A DNA stretch of 22,844 bases from Suillus spraguei (lineage: Eukaryota > Basidiomycota > Agaricomycetes > Boletales > Suillaceae), in the NCBI GenBank assembly GCA_016800925.1, contig JABCPU010000877.1:1-22844 (forward strand), in the 5' to 3' direction. The notes under the pieces were generated by a model that worked only from the letters and a program-made list of their open reading frames with translations, ran no database searches and had not been told where the DNA came from. Shown here in pieces: positions 10,701 to 18,631 of this stretch (position 1 is its first letter; each line of letters opens with the position of its first letter). The position numbers were made by a program, and so were the translations under genes.

Positions 10701-11515
10701 AGCAAGTATAAGTTGAGTTATGCCAGCTACATGCGCATTAGCAATGATTGCAGGGAAGGAAATGAAACTGACCTTTGGACGCGGCCTCAAAAAGGGCGTC
10801 CAATGCGGGGAGCATGGACTCCCCACCCTCAAGTCCATATCTCTTCAAATTTGGAAACTTAACCTGTAAGAAATTGTCCAACACCTCTGACTTGGCGAGC
10901 AAAGCGTGAATGTTCTTCCGTTTATCCGCGTTGATGATAGTCATGGGCTCCAAGGCGTTCTGTGACTCCAATAGCTTCGCAAACCACAGCCTCTCCGTCT
11001 TGCTCGGGAGGTCCATATATTCATACGCGATGCGGCCGACGTAGATAGAGTTGAGGAAGGAGGTGATGTTTTCAAGGGACCATTCCTGTTTTCCCTCACC
11101 TGTCCAGATGATACCGTCTATATCAAATGTACGATCAGGGTCGTCGAGGCCATAACGGATGGGGTCGAGTGCAGCAACCCGTTCGCGACGGAGGAGGTCA
11201 AGGGGATCGATAGAGGCGGCTCTGTGACCATGCGTGCGAAGAGAGTCAGCATACCTCAGGAGGGGAGCATTGGTTGCACGGTTAGTAAGTTGGTCCGAAT
11301 TATCTGATTGGATTTAGGTGAGTATATGCAGTGCTAACTACTCAGACAGTACACGCACAGTCTGGGATGGTGAAGTCGCGTGCTTTGCGGAATCCAAACG
11401 ATTCGTCATGATACTTCCTGTACACTATGAACACACGGCCATTGGAGCGTTGTGTGACACGGGCAAGAACATTCCGAGTCGGAATATGGACCCGACCAGC
11501 AGAGATGGAGTTCAT
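7795..11515 (-). CDS. DHTKD1: 2-oxoadipate dehydrogenase E1 component (DHTKD1-type), mitochondrial
   Basis: Thiamine-diphosphate 2-oxoacid dehydrogenase E1. Family knowledge places DHTKD1 at 2-oxoadipate to glutaryl-CoA in lysine/tryptophan degradation, in mitochondria. Eighteen exons (minus): 11515-11359, 11303-10773, 10726-10565, 10515-10334, 10278-10206, 10148-10100, 10050-10045, 9997-9888, 9833-9643, 9610-9353, 9295-9123, 9073-8979, 8927-8899, 8854-8798, 8746-8686, 8635-8535, 8482-8318, 8268-7795. They sum to 2874 nt, or 957 residues, all in frame. The N-terminus ([15 protein letters not shown]...) has Arg but no acids for 40 residues, as in a mitochondrial presequence. Motifs: [114 protein letters not shown] and [18 protein letters not shown] (not LNVLANV) and the RAKQ segment favour DHTKD1 over the Kgd1/OGDH paralogue. 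Confidence 0.93.
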
Positions 11516-12880
11516 GGGGCAGTATACTGGTACCGTTAGGGACCTTGTCAAGTCTCAGTAACACGATGTCAGTGAATGTGGGGAAGAAAGTAGTGAGTCA
11601 GTGGGGTCGAAATTTTCGGATCAGAAAAAAAAGTGATCCATTCTAATATATATTCTTCATGTTCCGATCCGAAAATTTCGACCGTCATCTGAATATAATA
11701 ACTTTGTAACAAACCAGTTTTAGTCGACATGAGACATAGGTTGCATGTGGTCTCTGTGCATGCTGAACGAAGGCCCAGTACTCGAATGGTCATGAAATGG
11801 GTGGATGGTAGTAGTGTAAGGCTTTGCCTTAAGCGCTAATTCAAATTAAACTTCAAGCTTCAAGAACCGCGACATCAACGCGACCTGCAGTGCTGCGCTG
11901 CATTGAATCCCTACCTTAACATCACTTTTGAAACATACGCTTATACGATACTTCCCTTCATACGATCTCATTGAGTTCATTTTTCCTCTCATACTGTACG
12001 CCTGTTTCAATACCAGGCGTGATCCACATGACTGCATCTTAAGATGAACCGGGGCTCCGAATCTTATTGGTCATCAATCATTTTCAAATCTCTAAGTCAA
12101 CGTTTCAACATTGAATATTGAATACCCTTTCGACGAACTCGCTATATATACAAGTGGTTTTTGATGTCAAGTTCTTGTAGCAAACCGCTGCAGCCGTCTC
12201 ACTCTCGGGCTCGTCAAGTGCAGTACGCGCCGCGCCAGCGATTCCTTCTTAGTCACGTTTCAAAGTCGCTAGGCAAGGCCGCCGACTGCAACCGATGCGC
12301 GGTGTCAGTGATTTAGATGACGAGATTGAATGTGAGCAAAAGACCGGAATGTCTGGATTGATATGAATGTCAAAGGCTCACTTAACAGACTGAATGAAGG
12401 GGACATAAAGCAGGTTAGCCGCAGAAGAAACGGAAGTCAACATACAAATAACGAACTTGGCTTTAAGTGAAAACGACTGGGTTGTCAAAACCCGGAGGGA
12501 TGGTTTGGAAGGCTACTGGTCCGCTGACCTTCACATGTGTAAGTGTTCCAGGCGCAGGCCTAATGAAACCAAATAAAGGCCACGCTGCCAGCCGCTAACG
12601 GTCACGAAGTTACTGAGAACAAAAACAGCATCTGTAAGTGACGTGCAAGATAAGTTTATGTCTTGATGATTATCCCAATGTTAACCTAAATGTTATTGTT
12701 ATTGTTTTGCCTGAAACGCTACCGCATCGATATCTCGTCAGACACCTGAATGATACGCAGTGCGGGTAATTCCGAAAAGTTGTTCAATCTCCGCTCAAAC
12801 CTTAAGTCCCTATTAGGCATATCATCAAGTTTCGTGTCGCCCGGGATATTCAATAACTGAAGCACCAAAAGCTCGTCAAA
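11516..12880. promoter_or_regulatory. Divergent promoter region, DHTKD1-like / eS27
   Basis: About 1.36 kb between divergent start codons. It contains the perfect inverted repeat listed separately, a TATATATA-containing stretch near 12143, and direct TTATTG repeats near 12693. Short open frames on both strands lack motifs. Promoters and 5' UTRs of both genes are expected here; the tight eS27 gene suggests a strong constitutive promoter just upstream of 12881, but no factor site is clear. Confidence 0.45.
11605..11683. repeat. Perfect 18-bp inverted repeat with 43-nt spacer
   Basis: GGTCGAAATTTTCGGATC at 11605-11622 is the exact reverse complement of 11666-11683. The spacer is A/T-rich. It lies about 90 bp upstream of the DHTKD1-like start codon, so it is in that gene's promoter or 5' UTR. 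It could be a hairpin, a pair of inverted factor sites, or the ends of a tiny transposon remnant. No flanking target duplication was obvious. Confidence 0.85.
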
Positions 12881-13289
12881 ATGGTAAGCTGCACGTCCAT
12901 TCTACTTGTCCCAAATCCTCACAGAGTTTTGTTCAGACTCTCGCTGTCGATCTATTGAACCCTTCTGCAGAACATGAGCGCAAGCAGCACAAGCTCAAGC
13001 GTCTCGTACAATCTCCCGACTCTTATTTCATGGACGTAAAATGCCCAGGTGCGTGCCGTCGCGTCAAACCAGACACCATTCACCTTAACCGGTTGTTTTT
13101 TGTAGGATGCTTTGCTATCACCACTGTTTTCTCGCATGCACAATCAGTAGTTCTTTGTGGCTCGTGTGCTAGTGTCCTATGCCAACCTACGGGTGGTAAG
13201 GCAAGACTGACCGAGGGTATGTTATCCAATCATGATATTTTGCAATGCATTAACTTTTCGCAGGTTGCTCATTCCGCCGGAAAAATTAG
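12881..13289 (+). CDS. RPS27: 40S ribosomal protein eS27 (RPS27)
   Basis: Small-subunit ribosomal protein of 83 residues. Coding exons are 12881-12883 (only the ATG), 12937-13048, 13106-13216 and 13264-13289, summing to 252 nt in frame. The protein reads [79 protein letters not shown]. The C4 zinc site is C37-C40-C56-C59. Length and sequence match eukaryotic eS27 (84 residues in human from memory). The first intron follows directly after the start codon, a placement common in fungal ribosomal protein genes. Introns are 46-57 nt with standard GT-AG ends. High certainty. Confidence 0.97.
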
Positions 13290-13892
13290 ATAAGGCTTCA
13301 CTTTGCACTCTTTTTCTCTAGTGATAGTAGTGCAAGCTGGATGATTTACATAACTCTTGTAACACTCTTCACCAATTCATCGATGTATCATCATCTTCTA
13401 AGTCATCTACAAACGACTGGCCGGTGACTGAATGCTATCCTAATACTGGAATGAGACTCTTCATAGGTGGGACTCTTTTAGGATGTGCCTGTAAGTTCGT
13501 ACCTTCCCATCCATAAGGCCTGAGCGCTGAGCCACTCATCCTCAAATCTCGCAGGTGACCAGAAATTACCTAACAAGGCAAAAAATGAAAAGTTCTGAGA
13601 CACAATCGAACCCTCCTCCAATTCTTTTGCCTTTCCTGCTAACCGAGTGGCTCGTCCCTTATGCTCAGACCATCGCACACGATTGCCCCGTGCTTTTTGC
13701 CTTTAAAGGCAGAAATGCGCGCCGCAGAAAAGCAATCGTACTCGATGTCCATAGCACGCCTGGTGCTTTAAAAGAAGCGCCCAAGATGCGTAAATTTGCC
13801 ACAACGCACGCGCTATTCATTCACTTCAACGAGTCAATTCTACTCCCCAGACCACATACAACCACTTCTCTCCTCTCTAACACTATCACAAG
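13290..13892. other. Intergenic spacer, eS27 to zinc-finger gene
   Basis: About 600 bp holding the eS27 3' UTR and the zinc-finger gene promoter/5' UTR. Open frames at 13555-13959 (plus) and 13678-13478 (minus) show no motif and conflict with the spliced zinc-finger model. A pyrimidine-rich stretch (CCACTTCTCTCCTCTCT) lies about 30 bp before the next ATG, a typical fungal transcription-start context. Confidence 0.4.
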
Positions 13893-14908
13893 ATGCCTGC
13901 TGCAGGACGCAATACAGTACGTTTCCACCCTACCCATGTCACACGTCTTGTATTTATGACACTTTCTCTACAGACACCTGTTAACTGCCCTATCTGCCAC
14001 AAGGCTATAAGTCGCAAGGCAGATCTTCCTAGACATATGCGCCTACACAATGAACACAAGGAGGCTCTGTACGTACTCGTACCTTATTATATCAGGTAGT
14101 TCCTGACCTGTCTACTATCTTAATTAGTATGCACGCGTGTCTATACCCTAATTGCAATTACAAGACCCTCCAAAAATCCAACCTACAGACGCACATCAGG
14201 ACCCATACTCGTGATCGTTCAAAGACGTGCCCTTGCCCTGGGTGTGCGTTTGCCACCACCGATCCTGCGAGCTTGACGCGTCACCGCAAGCACCTACACA
14301 GCTATGAGTCCAAGGCGCGTCGCGACATCGGAGGCAAAGCTGCTCGACGGTCTGCCACCGCACCTTACCCATCTGTTCGATTTTCGAAGCCCCAAGGAGA
14401 TATCCCTGCATCTCTGGATCTGAATCACATGACATTTCCCGAGCTCGCATGCCTCACTCCCCGTAATGCGCTCTCACCAGTCGAGTATAGTGACACCGGT
14501 ATCCCTCAATTCTTGGGCGAGCCCACCGAACTTCTTTCCTGGGAGCAACTCTTCCCCAATTTCCCTGCCGAGAGCTCCGCCTTCGTTTACGAACAGCCCT
14601 GCCAGCTCCCTGCCTCTACCTCCTACCACTTCCAGCCCTCAACCGTTCCAGTCGATCTCTCCACTCTTCACATGCCGCAGTTTGACCCAGAGTTGTTCTC
14701 CTATGTCAATTATCAAGAGCCCATTCCCGTCTTCGATGCGGACCATCAATACCAGCCTGTCTGTGGAAACGATCCAAACGACTCCCCACTAGCTGGACTA
14801 GAGGAGTTTTTGCAGACATATGGCTCGGGGTACTTTGAAGGCCGCTGCGAGTACCCAGATAATGCAACGTATTCCATGTCCCAGCCCTCGTTTACGAACG
14901 TCTATTGA
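13893..14908 (+). CDS. C2H2 zinc-finger protein, three fingers
   Basis: Probable DNA-binding transcription factor of 299 residues. Exons 13893-13916, 13974-14068 and 14128-14908 sum to 900 nt in frame; introns are GTACGT...CTACAG and GTACGT...TTAG. Finger 1 uses C13/C16/H29/H33 (CPICHKAISRKADLPRHMRLH), finger 2 C44/C49/H62/H66 and finger 3 C74/C79/H92/H97. The wider C-x4-C spacing of fingers 2 and 3 is typical of fungal fingers of the form CxYPxC / CPxPGC. A short basic stretch (RRDIGGKAARRS) follows and may be a nuclear localisation signal. The rest is Pro/Ser/acid/aromatic-rich with no fold that I recognise, plausible as an activation region. Target genes cannot be inferred. Confidence 0.88.
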
Positions 14909-15362
14909 AATCTTTCTTGACTATCATGTTTCATCTCGTCATATTATCTGGCATTATCACCATCAGCATCGGCATTACAATTGCATTTGGAGCTTGGCAT
15001 TATCATTATTGTTCGCTTATATCATACCACTTGTATCTTCTCTATACATATCTTCCACACATTTAGCATTATGATCTTCAACTTGTATCTTATGTACATC
15101 ATTATACGGATTTCACTATGAATTGACCAATTACCGACATGCCACAGTTCGATGTCCACAACTACCATAGCACCATACGAACCTTCAGTCTCCGCATATG
15201 ATCGGACCAAACTGCACCGCAGTGAATAGATACTAGATTTGGCCAGCGATATCTAAACTCCGCTACCCCAGTATACAATGGCTCCTCTGAACCACTCAAA
15301 CACTTTACTTCGTTCGCGTGAGTTTTTCATCATTTATATGTGAAGCTAACATCCTACGACAG
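14909..15362. other. Spacer before the ubiquitin pseudogene, with a possible relic of its 5' end
   Basis: AT-rich spacer with many CAT/ATCATTAT runs at 14930-15110. Near 15319-15362 there is an intron-like segment (GTGAGTTTTTC ... GCTAACATC ... CGACAG) directly before the ubiquitin similarity, so it may be the decayed first intron of the former polyubiquitin gene. No other gene seen. Confidence 0.4.
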
Positions 15363-15906
15363 AATCCTTTTTTTCAAGACACTCACTGGCAAGACCATCA
15401 CTCTGGAGGTCAAGTCCTCTGATACCATTGATGACACTCAGGCCAAGATCCAAGACAAGGAGGGGTATGTATGTTAACGCCACTTACAGCTGACAGTCAC
15501 TGTATACAGTATTCCATCTGACCGGTAGCACCTCATTTTTGCTGCTAAGCAGCTCGAGGATAGTTGGACACTCTCCGACTATAAGATCCAGAAAGAGTCT
15601 ACCCTTTACTTGGTCCTATGTTTCCATGGAGAGATGCAGATCTTTGTTGAGACCCTCATGGGCAAGACAATCACATTGGAGGTGGAGTCTTTTGACAACA
15701 TTGATAACATGAAGGCCAAGATCCAGGATAAGGGAGGTATTCCCCCTGACTAACAATGTCTTATCTTCACTGGCAAGCAGCTCAAAGATGGACATATCCT
15801 TTCTGACTAAAAAATCCAGAAGGACTCCACTCTTCACCTCATTCTCCACCTGTGTGGTGGTATGCAGATCTTTGTCAAGACCCTGATGGGCAAGATGGTC
15901 ACATTG
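15363..15906 (+). pseudogene. Polyubiquitin pseudogene (2.2 repeats), truncated
   Basis: Clear but broken copies of ubiquitin. Repeat 1 spans 15363-15464 and 15510-15633, split by a still-recognisable 45-nt intron (GTATGT...ATACAG) inside the EG/I codon. It lacks its first residues and has a stop at 15526-15528. Repeat 2 (15634-15861) is exactly 228 nt, the length of one 76-residue ubiquitin, with no net length change, but stops at 15751-15753 and 15808-15810; its end reads LHLCGG instead of LRLRGG. Repeat 3 (15862-15906) ends after residue 15 ([15 protein letters not shown]). Retention of an intron argues for a duplicated gene copy rather than a retrocopy. Many changes are C-to-T or G-to-A at Arg (CGN) codons and other former CpGs. 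It cannot encode functional ubiquitin. Confidence 0.93.
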
Positions 15907-16495
15907 TGTTACAACCATGCAAAACTGGGGCTACTAAGAAGTCCTGGTCTTACATGGGGTTGTACTGGAGGGATGGAAAGTTGAGGGGGCTTGGCCTCAG
16001 CTCATACGCTGTGCCCCTTACCCGAGTATGTGCCCTTAATTTTGGATGAAGTCCAAGGGGGAGTTATAGTGAAGTCCGGACGGAGTCCGGATGAACTCTG
16101 TAGGACAGGATAGCTCGATAGAGCTCTGAAGGACTTCCAGATGAGCATGGGAATGTGCCAGAACTATTTCTGGATGGTAGGGAGTAATGGTAAGACTACT
16201 GGAACAAGTTCCAAGTAAAATGGATGAAGGATGGACTCCTGGACAAAGTCCAGGGCAGGATAGGAGCAAAGCTCCGGAGGGACAGATGATCCATAGGTGT
16301 CGGAGGATAGGATAGGATAGATCCGGAGGACCAGAGGTCCGAAGGTCCAGAGCTTGGAGGAGCAGAAGAGCGGAAGAGCAGATGATCGGATGAGCGTAGC
16401 TCTATGGATCTTAGGGGAAGTGTTAACTACTAGAGGGGAGTAGGTCTGGATATGGTATAGAAATAGTATAGACTACTCTGGACAAGGTCTGGTGT
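15907..16495 (+). repeat. Left arm of the long inverted repeat
   Basis: Inverted partner of 17305-17875. It is the more decayed arm at several CpGs (for example TTACAACC here against TTACGACC in the partner, and GGACAAAGTCC against GGACGAAGTCC). It contains a string of short self-complementary motifs such as GGAACAAGTTCC and GGAGCAAAGCTCC. Inner boundary is approximate. Confidence 0.8.
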
Positions 16496-16499
16496 AATG

Positions 16500-17304
16500 A
16501 ACATATTGGCGCTGGGCTTAAAACCCCACCTTTTGACACTTGTCTCACATCTACAGGAGTTACCACTTGTCCATGGCTGTCTTACCCCTTTAGCAGTACT
16601 GGCGGCATCCCATGCTTACCGCACACTGTACTGACTGCCACACCATGTTCCACGTACTGATGTCCTTCCATGTCGAACTAAAGAACTACTACAGCAAAAC
16701 TAGCTAACTATATACACATATTGAAACTGAGATGTAAACTGAGTTTGAAACTACTAGCCAATCATAAAATAGAAACGAGAATCGTACGATGTGATAGTTG
16801 TGACATTGTTATGACATCATATTCTAGAAGGTTCTAAGATCACGTGACACTATCTTATCTTATCTTATCCGATAGCATCATAAAAGATCTCTTCATCTTC
16901 ATCAGGAAGTTCGGTTATAGAAGCGGATGTGGAGATTTCGATAGGATTTGAGTTTGTCTTAGCACTGGGTTTAGACGCTTTAGGGAAATTAAGAAAAGAG
17001 TAATGATTTGTATTTGGAATTCATGACATTGTTCCTTGATGTTTTCCCATTGATGTTTCTTGATACTTCCTGATTGTTTCTTGTTACTTACCTTCTGCTT
17101 TATATCTTGTTAATTCAACTCCACTCTGTTCTCGCACTTGGGCTCTGGCCCTTGTAAGCCTTTGGTTCAGGCCTATGGGAGTATTCCCTAGGCCAGACAT
17201 TTGACCCTTTGTTATATTATGCTTTCCAGACTTCATCCAACTCCTGTCTTTAATCCTGTTCATCTCCAGCTCTACCTTTGGTAGTCTTCTTCCTCTGTAT
17301 GTTT
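16500..17304 (-). other. Core of the inverted-repeat element, with a possible coding relic
   Basis: On the minus strand an open stretch begins in the right arm at 17320 and runs to 17084. It includes GLGNTPIGLNQRL and is Lys/Arg-rich, ending at a GTAAGT donor-like sequence. Further along, around 17010-16875, a second open stretch ends in an acidic tail (ITELPDEDEEIFYDAIG then stop). Together they could be exons of a retroelement or captured-gene relic, but I do not recognise the protein and could not define a convincing splice acceptor. Confidence 0.35.
16671..16849 (-). mobile_element. LTR-like segment in the element core
   Basis: Read on the minus strand, the segment starts TGTCACGTGATC and ends TAGTTCGACA, so it has TG...CA ends with TGTC/GACA inverted tips. 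It is preceded by a purine-rich GATAAGATAAGATAAGATAG and followed directly by TGGAAGGACATCAG, as expected for a polypurine tract and a primer-binding site that begins TGG. An ATTGGC box and TATATAG lie inside. At 179 bp it is short but possible for an LTR. No second copy in direct orientation is present, and no 5-bp duplication. Confidence 0.4.
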
Positions 17305-17875
17305 CTACTCTGGACTTCATCCATAGTAGCCTATACTCTCCTTATGTAATCTCCAGACCTACTCCTCTACAGTAGGGCAATACTTCCCCTGAATCCACAG
17401 AGTTCCGCTCCTCGCTCCTCCACTCCTCATCCTCCAGACCTCCTATCTCCGGTCATATCCTATCCTATCCTTGACCTCCTGTGGATCATCTTTCCCCCTG
17501 GAGCTTTGCTCCTATCCTGCCCTGGACTTCGTCCGGCAGTCTATCCTCTGTTCCATTCTACTTGGGACTCATCCCAGTAGTCTTACCCTTATTCCCTGTT
17601 CCTCCAGAAATAGTTCCGGTGTATTTCCCATGCTCCTCCAGTAGTCCATCAGTGCTCTTCTGAGCTGTCTAACCCTAGAGTTCATCCAGAGTTCCCCTCC
17701 AGACTTCACCAGAACTCCCCCTTGGACTTCATATCAAATTAGGGGCACATACTTGTATAAGGGGCACAGTGCACAAGCTGAGGCCAAGCCCCCTTGAATT
17801 AGTTATGACCCTCCAGTACACCCCCATGCCGAGCTGGAACTTCTTAGCAGCCTCCAGTTTGGCATGGTCGTAACA
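17305..17875 (-). repeat. Right arm of the long inverted repeat
   Basis: Inverted partner of 15907-16495, the better-preserved arm. Its outer end is GTCGTAACA. In minus-strand reading the outer 70 bp are open (CYDHAKLEAAKKFQLGMG...), so the tip may derive from coding sequence; this is only a hint. Inner boundary is approximate. Confidence 0.8.
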
Positions 17876-18252
17876 GAATACCATTCACCTTGTACTCTGT
17901 TGACATGCATGAAACCTGTTTTGAGCATGGTCACGGAGATATAGTGTATACTTTATAGGCTTAAGATACTTGGGAGTATAGTTCTAAATTTCTAATAACT
18001 TATGATAGTTTTTGTACTACAGATTAAAGGGCAAATGAATTAATGGCATAATTGTATGACTTATCCTTGCCATGAAACTGTGTCAAGACTCTTAATTATG
18101 TATTACTAAGCAATTTCCCACACCTTCCAGAGTTTTTTCATATATTTTCCTACCTTTCTATGAAAGTTGACTGAGTTAGCATTTTGTAAATCAAATATTT
18201 AAATGAATAATAGTCAATATAGATTATGTAATGGACTATTCACCAGTATTTG
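17876..18252. other. AT-rich spacer between two mobile segments
   Basis: About 380 bp of AT-rich DNA without open frames of note or detectable repeats. It does not continue the ubiquitin sequence interrupted at 15906, so the pre-insertion arrangement is not restored across the inverted-repeat element. Confidence 0.35.
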
Positions 18253-18631
18253 TGTTGTTGAATGTTTTTGAATGTGATGTGCTATTTGTGATGTCTTTGA
18301 ATGTGATGTGTTGTTATGTGTTTGGACTAGTTCTGAAGTTTTGGTAGCCAATCGGTGGACTTTAGGATGACTAAGCAAAGTGAGTCATAATGAGTCATGT
18401 GGAGTCATTATGAGTCATTTCACATGTGACTCATATTGAGTCATGATGAGTCATATTACCTTATTTAGTTAGTAGCACAGCTATGTCTATAGTAGTATAT
18501 AAAGGGACCATTTTCATTTTTCCACTCTGAGCAATAAGAAACATATTACCATTATTACTAAGTATTGGTGTGAATATCTGAGTGAATATTAGTTTATTCC
18601 CTCACTTCCTTTGTCACTGTTTCCCACAACA
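18253..18631 (+). mobile_element. Copia-like LTR (solo or 5' LTR remnant)
   Basis: Starts TGTTGTTGAATG (or TGTTGAATG at 18256) and ends CCCACAACA, giving TGTTG...CAACA tips and a length near 376-379 bp, normal for fungal Ty1/Copia LTRs. Internally it has an upstream bZIP-site array, a TATA box (TATATAAAGGG near 18496) and a plausible transcript start region (CTCTGAGCAATAAG), in the order expected for U3 and R. The bases after it, TTTTGACCATCTGAG, vaguely resemble the half-tRNA primer site TTTTGG.ATCAGAG of Copia elements from memory. Flanks ATTTG and TTTTG match at 4 of 5 positions, so a solo LTR with a decayed duplication is also possible. No gag-pol follows. Confidence 0.55.
18381..18453. 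promoter_or_regulatory. Array of TGAGTCA (bZIP/Gcn4/AP-1 type) sites
   Basis: Exact TGAGTCA occurs at 18381, 18391, 18411, 18437 and 18447, its complement TGACTCA at 18427, and a one-base variant GGAGTCA at 18401. Spacing is exactly 10 bp for most neighbours, about one helical turn. The array lies about 45-115 bp upstream of a TATATAAAGGG box in the LTR. TGAGTCA is the known site of Gcn4/CpcA and AP-1 type bZIP factors. Confidence 0.8.

Larger units (their letters stand above)
15907..17875. mobile_element. Long-inverted-repeat element (~1.97 kb) abutting the ubiquitin pseudogene
   Basis: The segment starts TGTTACAACCATGC and ends with the near-perfect complement (...GGCATGGTCGTAACA). The two arms, about 15907-16495 and 17305-17875, align in inverted orientation over nearly their whole length. 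Shared blocks include GGGGGCTTGGCCTCAGCT, GAAGTCCAAGGGGGAGTT, GGAACTATTTCTGGA, CAGGATAGGAGCAAAGCTCC, AGGATAGGATAGGATA and GAGTAGGTCTGGA. The core carries no recognisable transposase, so the element looks non-autonomous or foldback-like. No target-site duplication is visible: the left flank is ubiquitin codon 15, and the right flank does not resume ubiquitin. Class is unresolved; long arms could suit a Mutator-like element, or two inverted copies of a retroelement segment. Confidence 0.75.

Noticed and set aside
7795..11515. Assignment as the Kgd1/OGDH 2-oxoglutarate dehydrogenase
   Set aside because: The [14 protein letters not shown] and [10 protein letters not shown] segments, and the shorter length, fit the DHTKD1 branch better than OGDH as I recall them; a tree would settle it.
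13264..13289. Possible frameshift at the A5 run at the end of eS27
   Set aside because: Reading as given yields GCSFRRKN and a stop, a natural eS27 end, so no correction is required.
13555..13959. 134-codon open frame, plus strand
   Set aside because: It overlaps the start of the spliced zinc-finger gene in another frame and has no conserved motif.
15852..16049. Open frame crossing the ubiquitin/element junction
   Set aside because: It is in a different frame from ubiquitin and merely spans the junction; no support for a fusion protein.
16855..16872. Tandem TATCT repeats as a GATA-factor site cluster
   Set aside because: Better explained as the purine tract next to the LTR-like segment; three short repeats alone are weak evidence.
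17481..17663. Pro/Ser-rich 60-codon frame in the right inverted arm
   Set aside because: Composition is explained by the TCC-rich repeat arm; the other arm does not preserve it.
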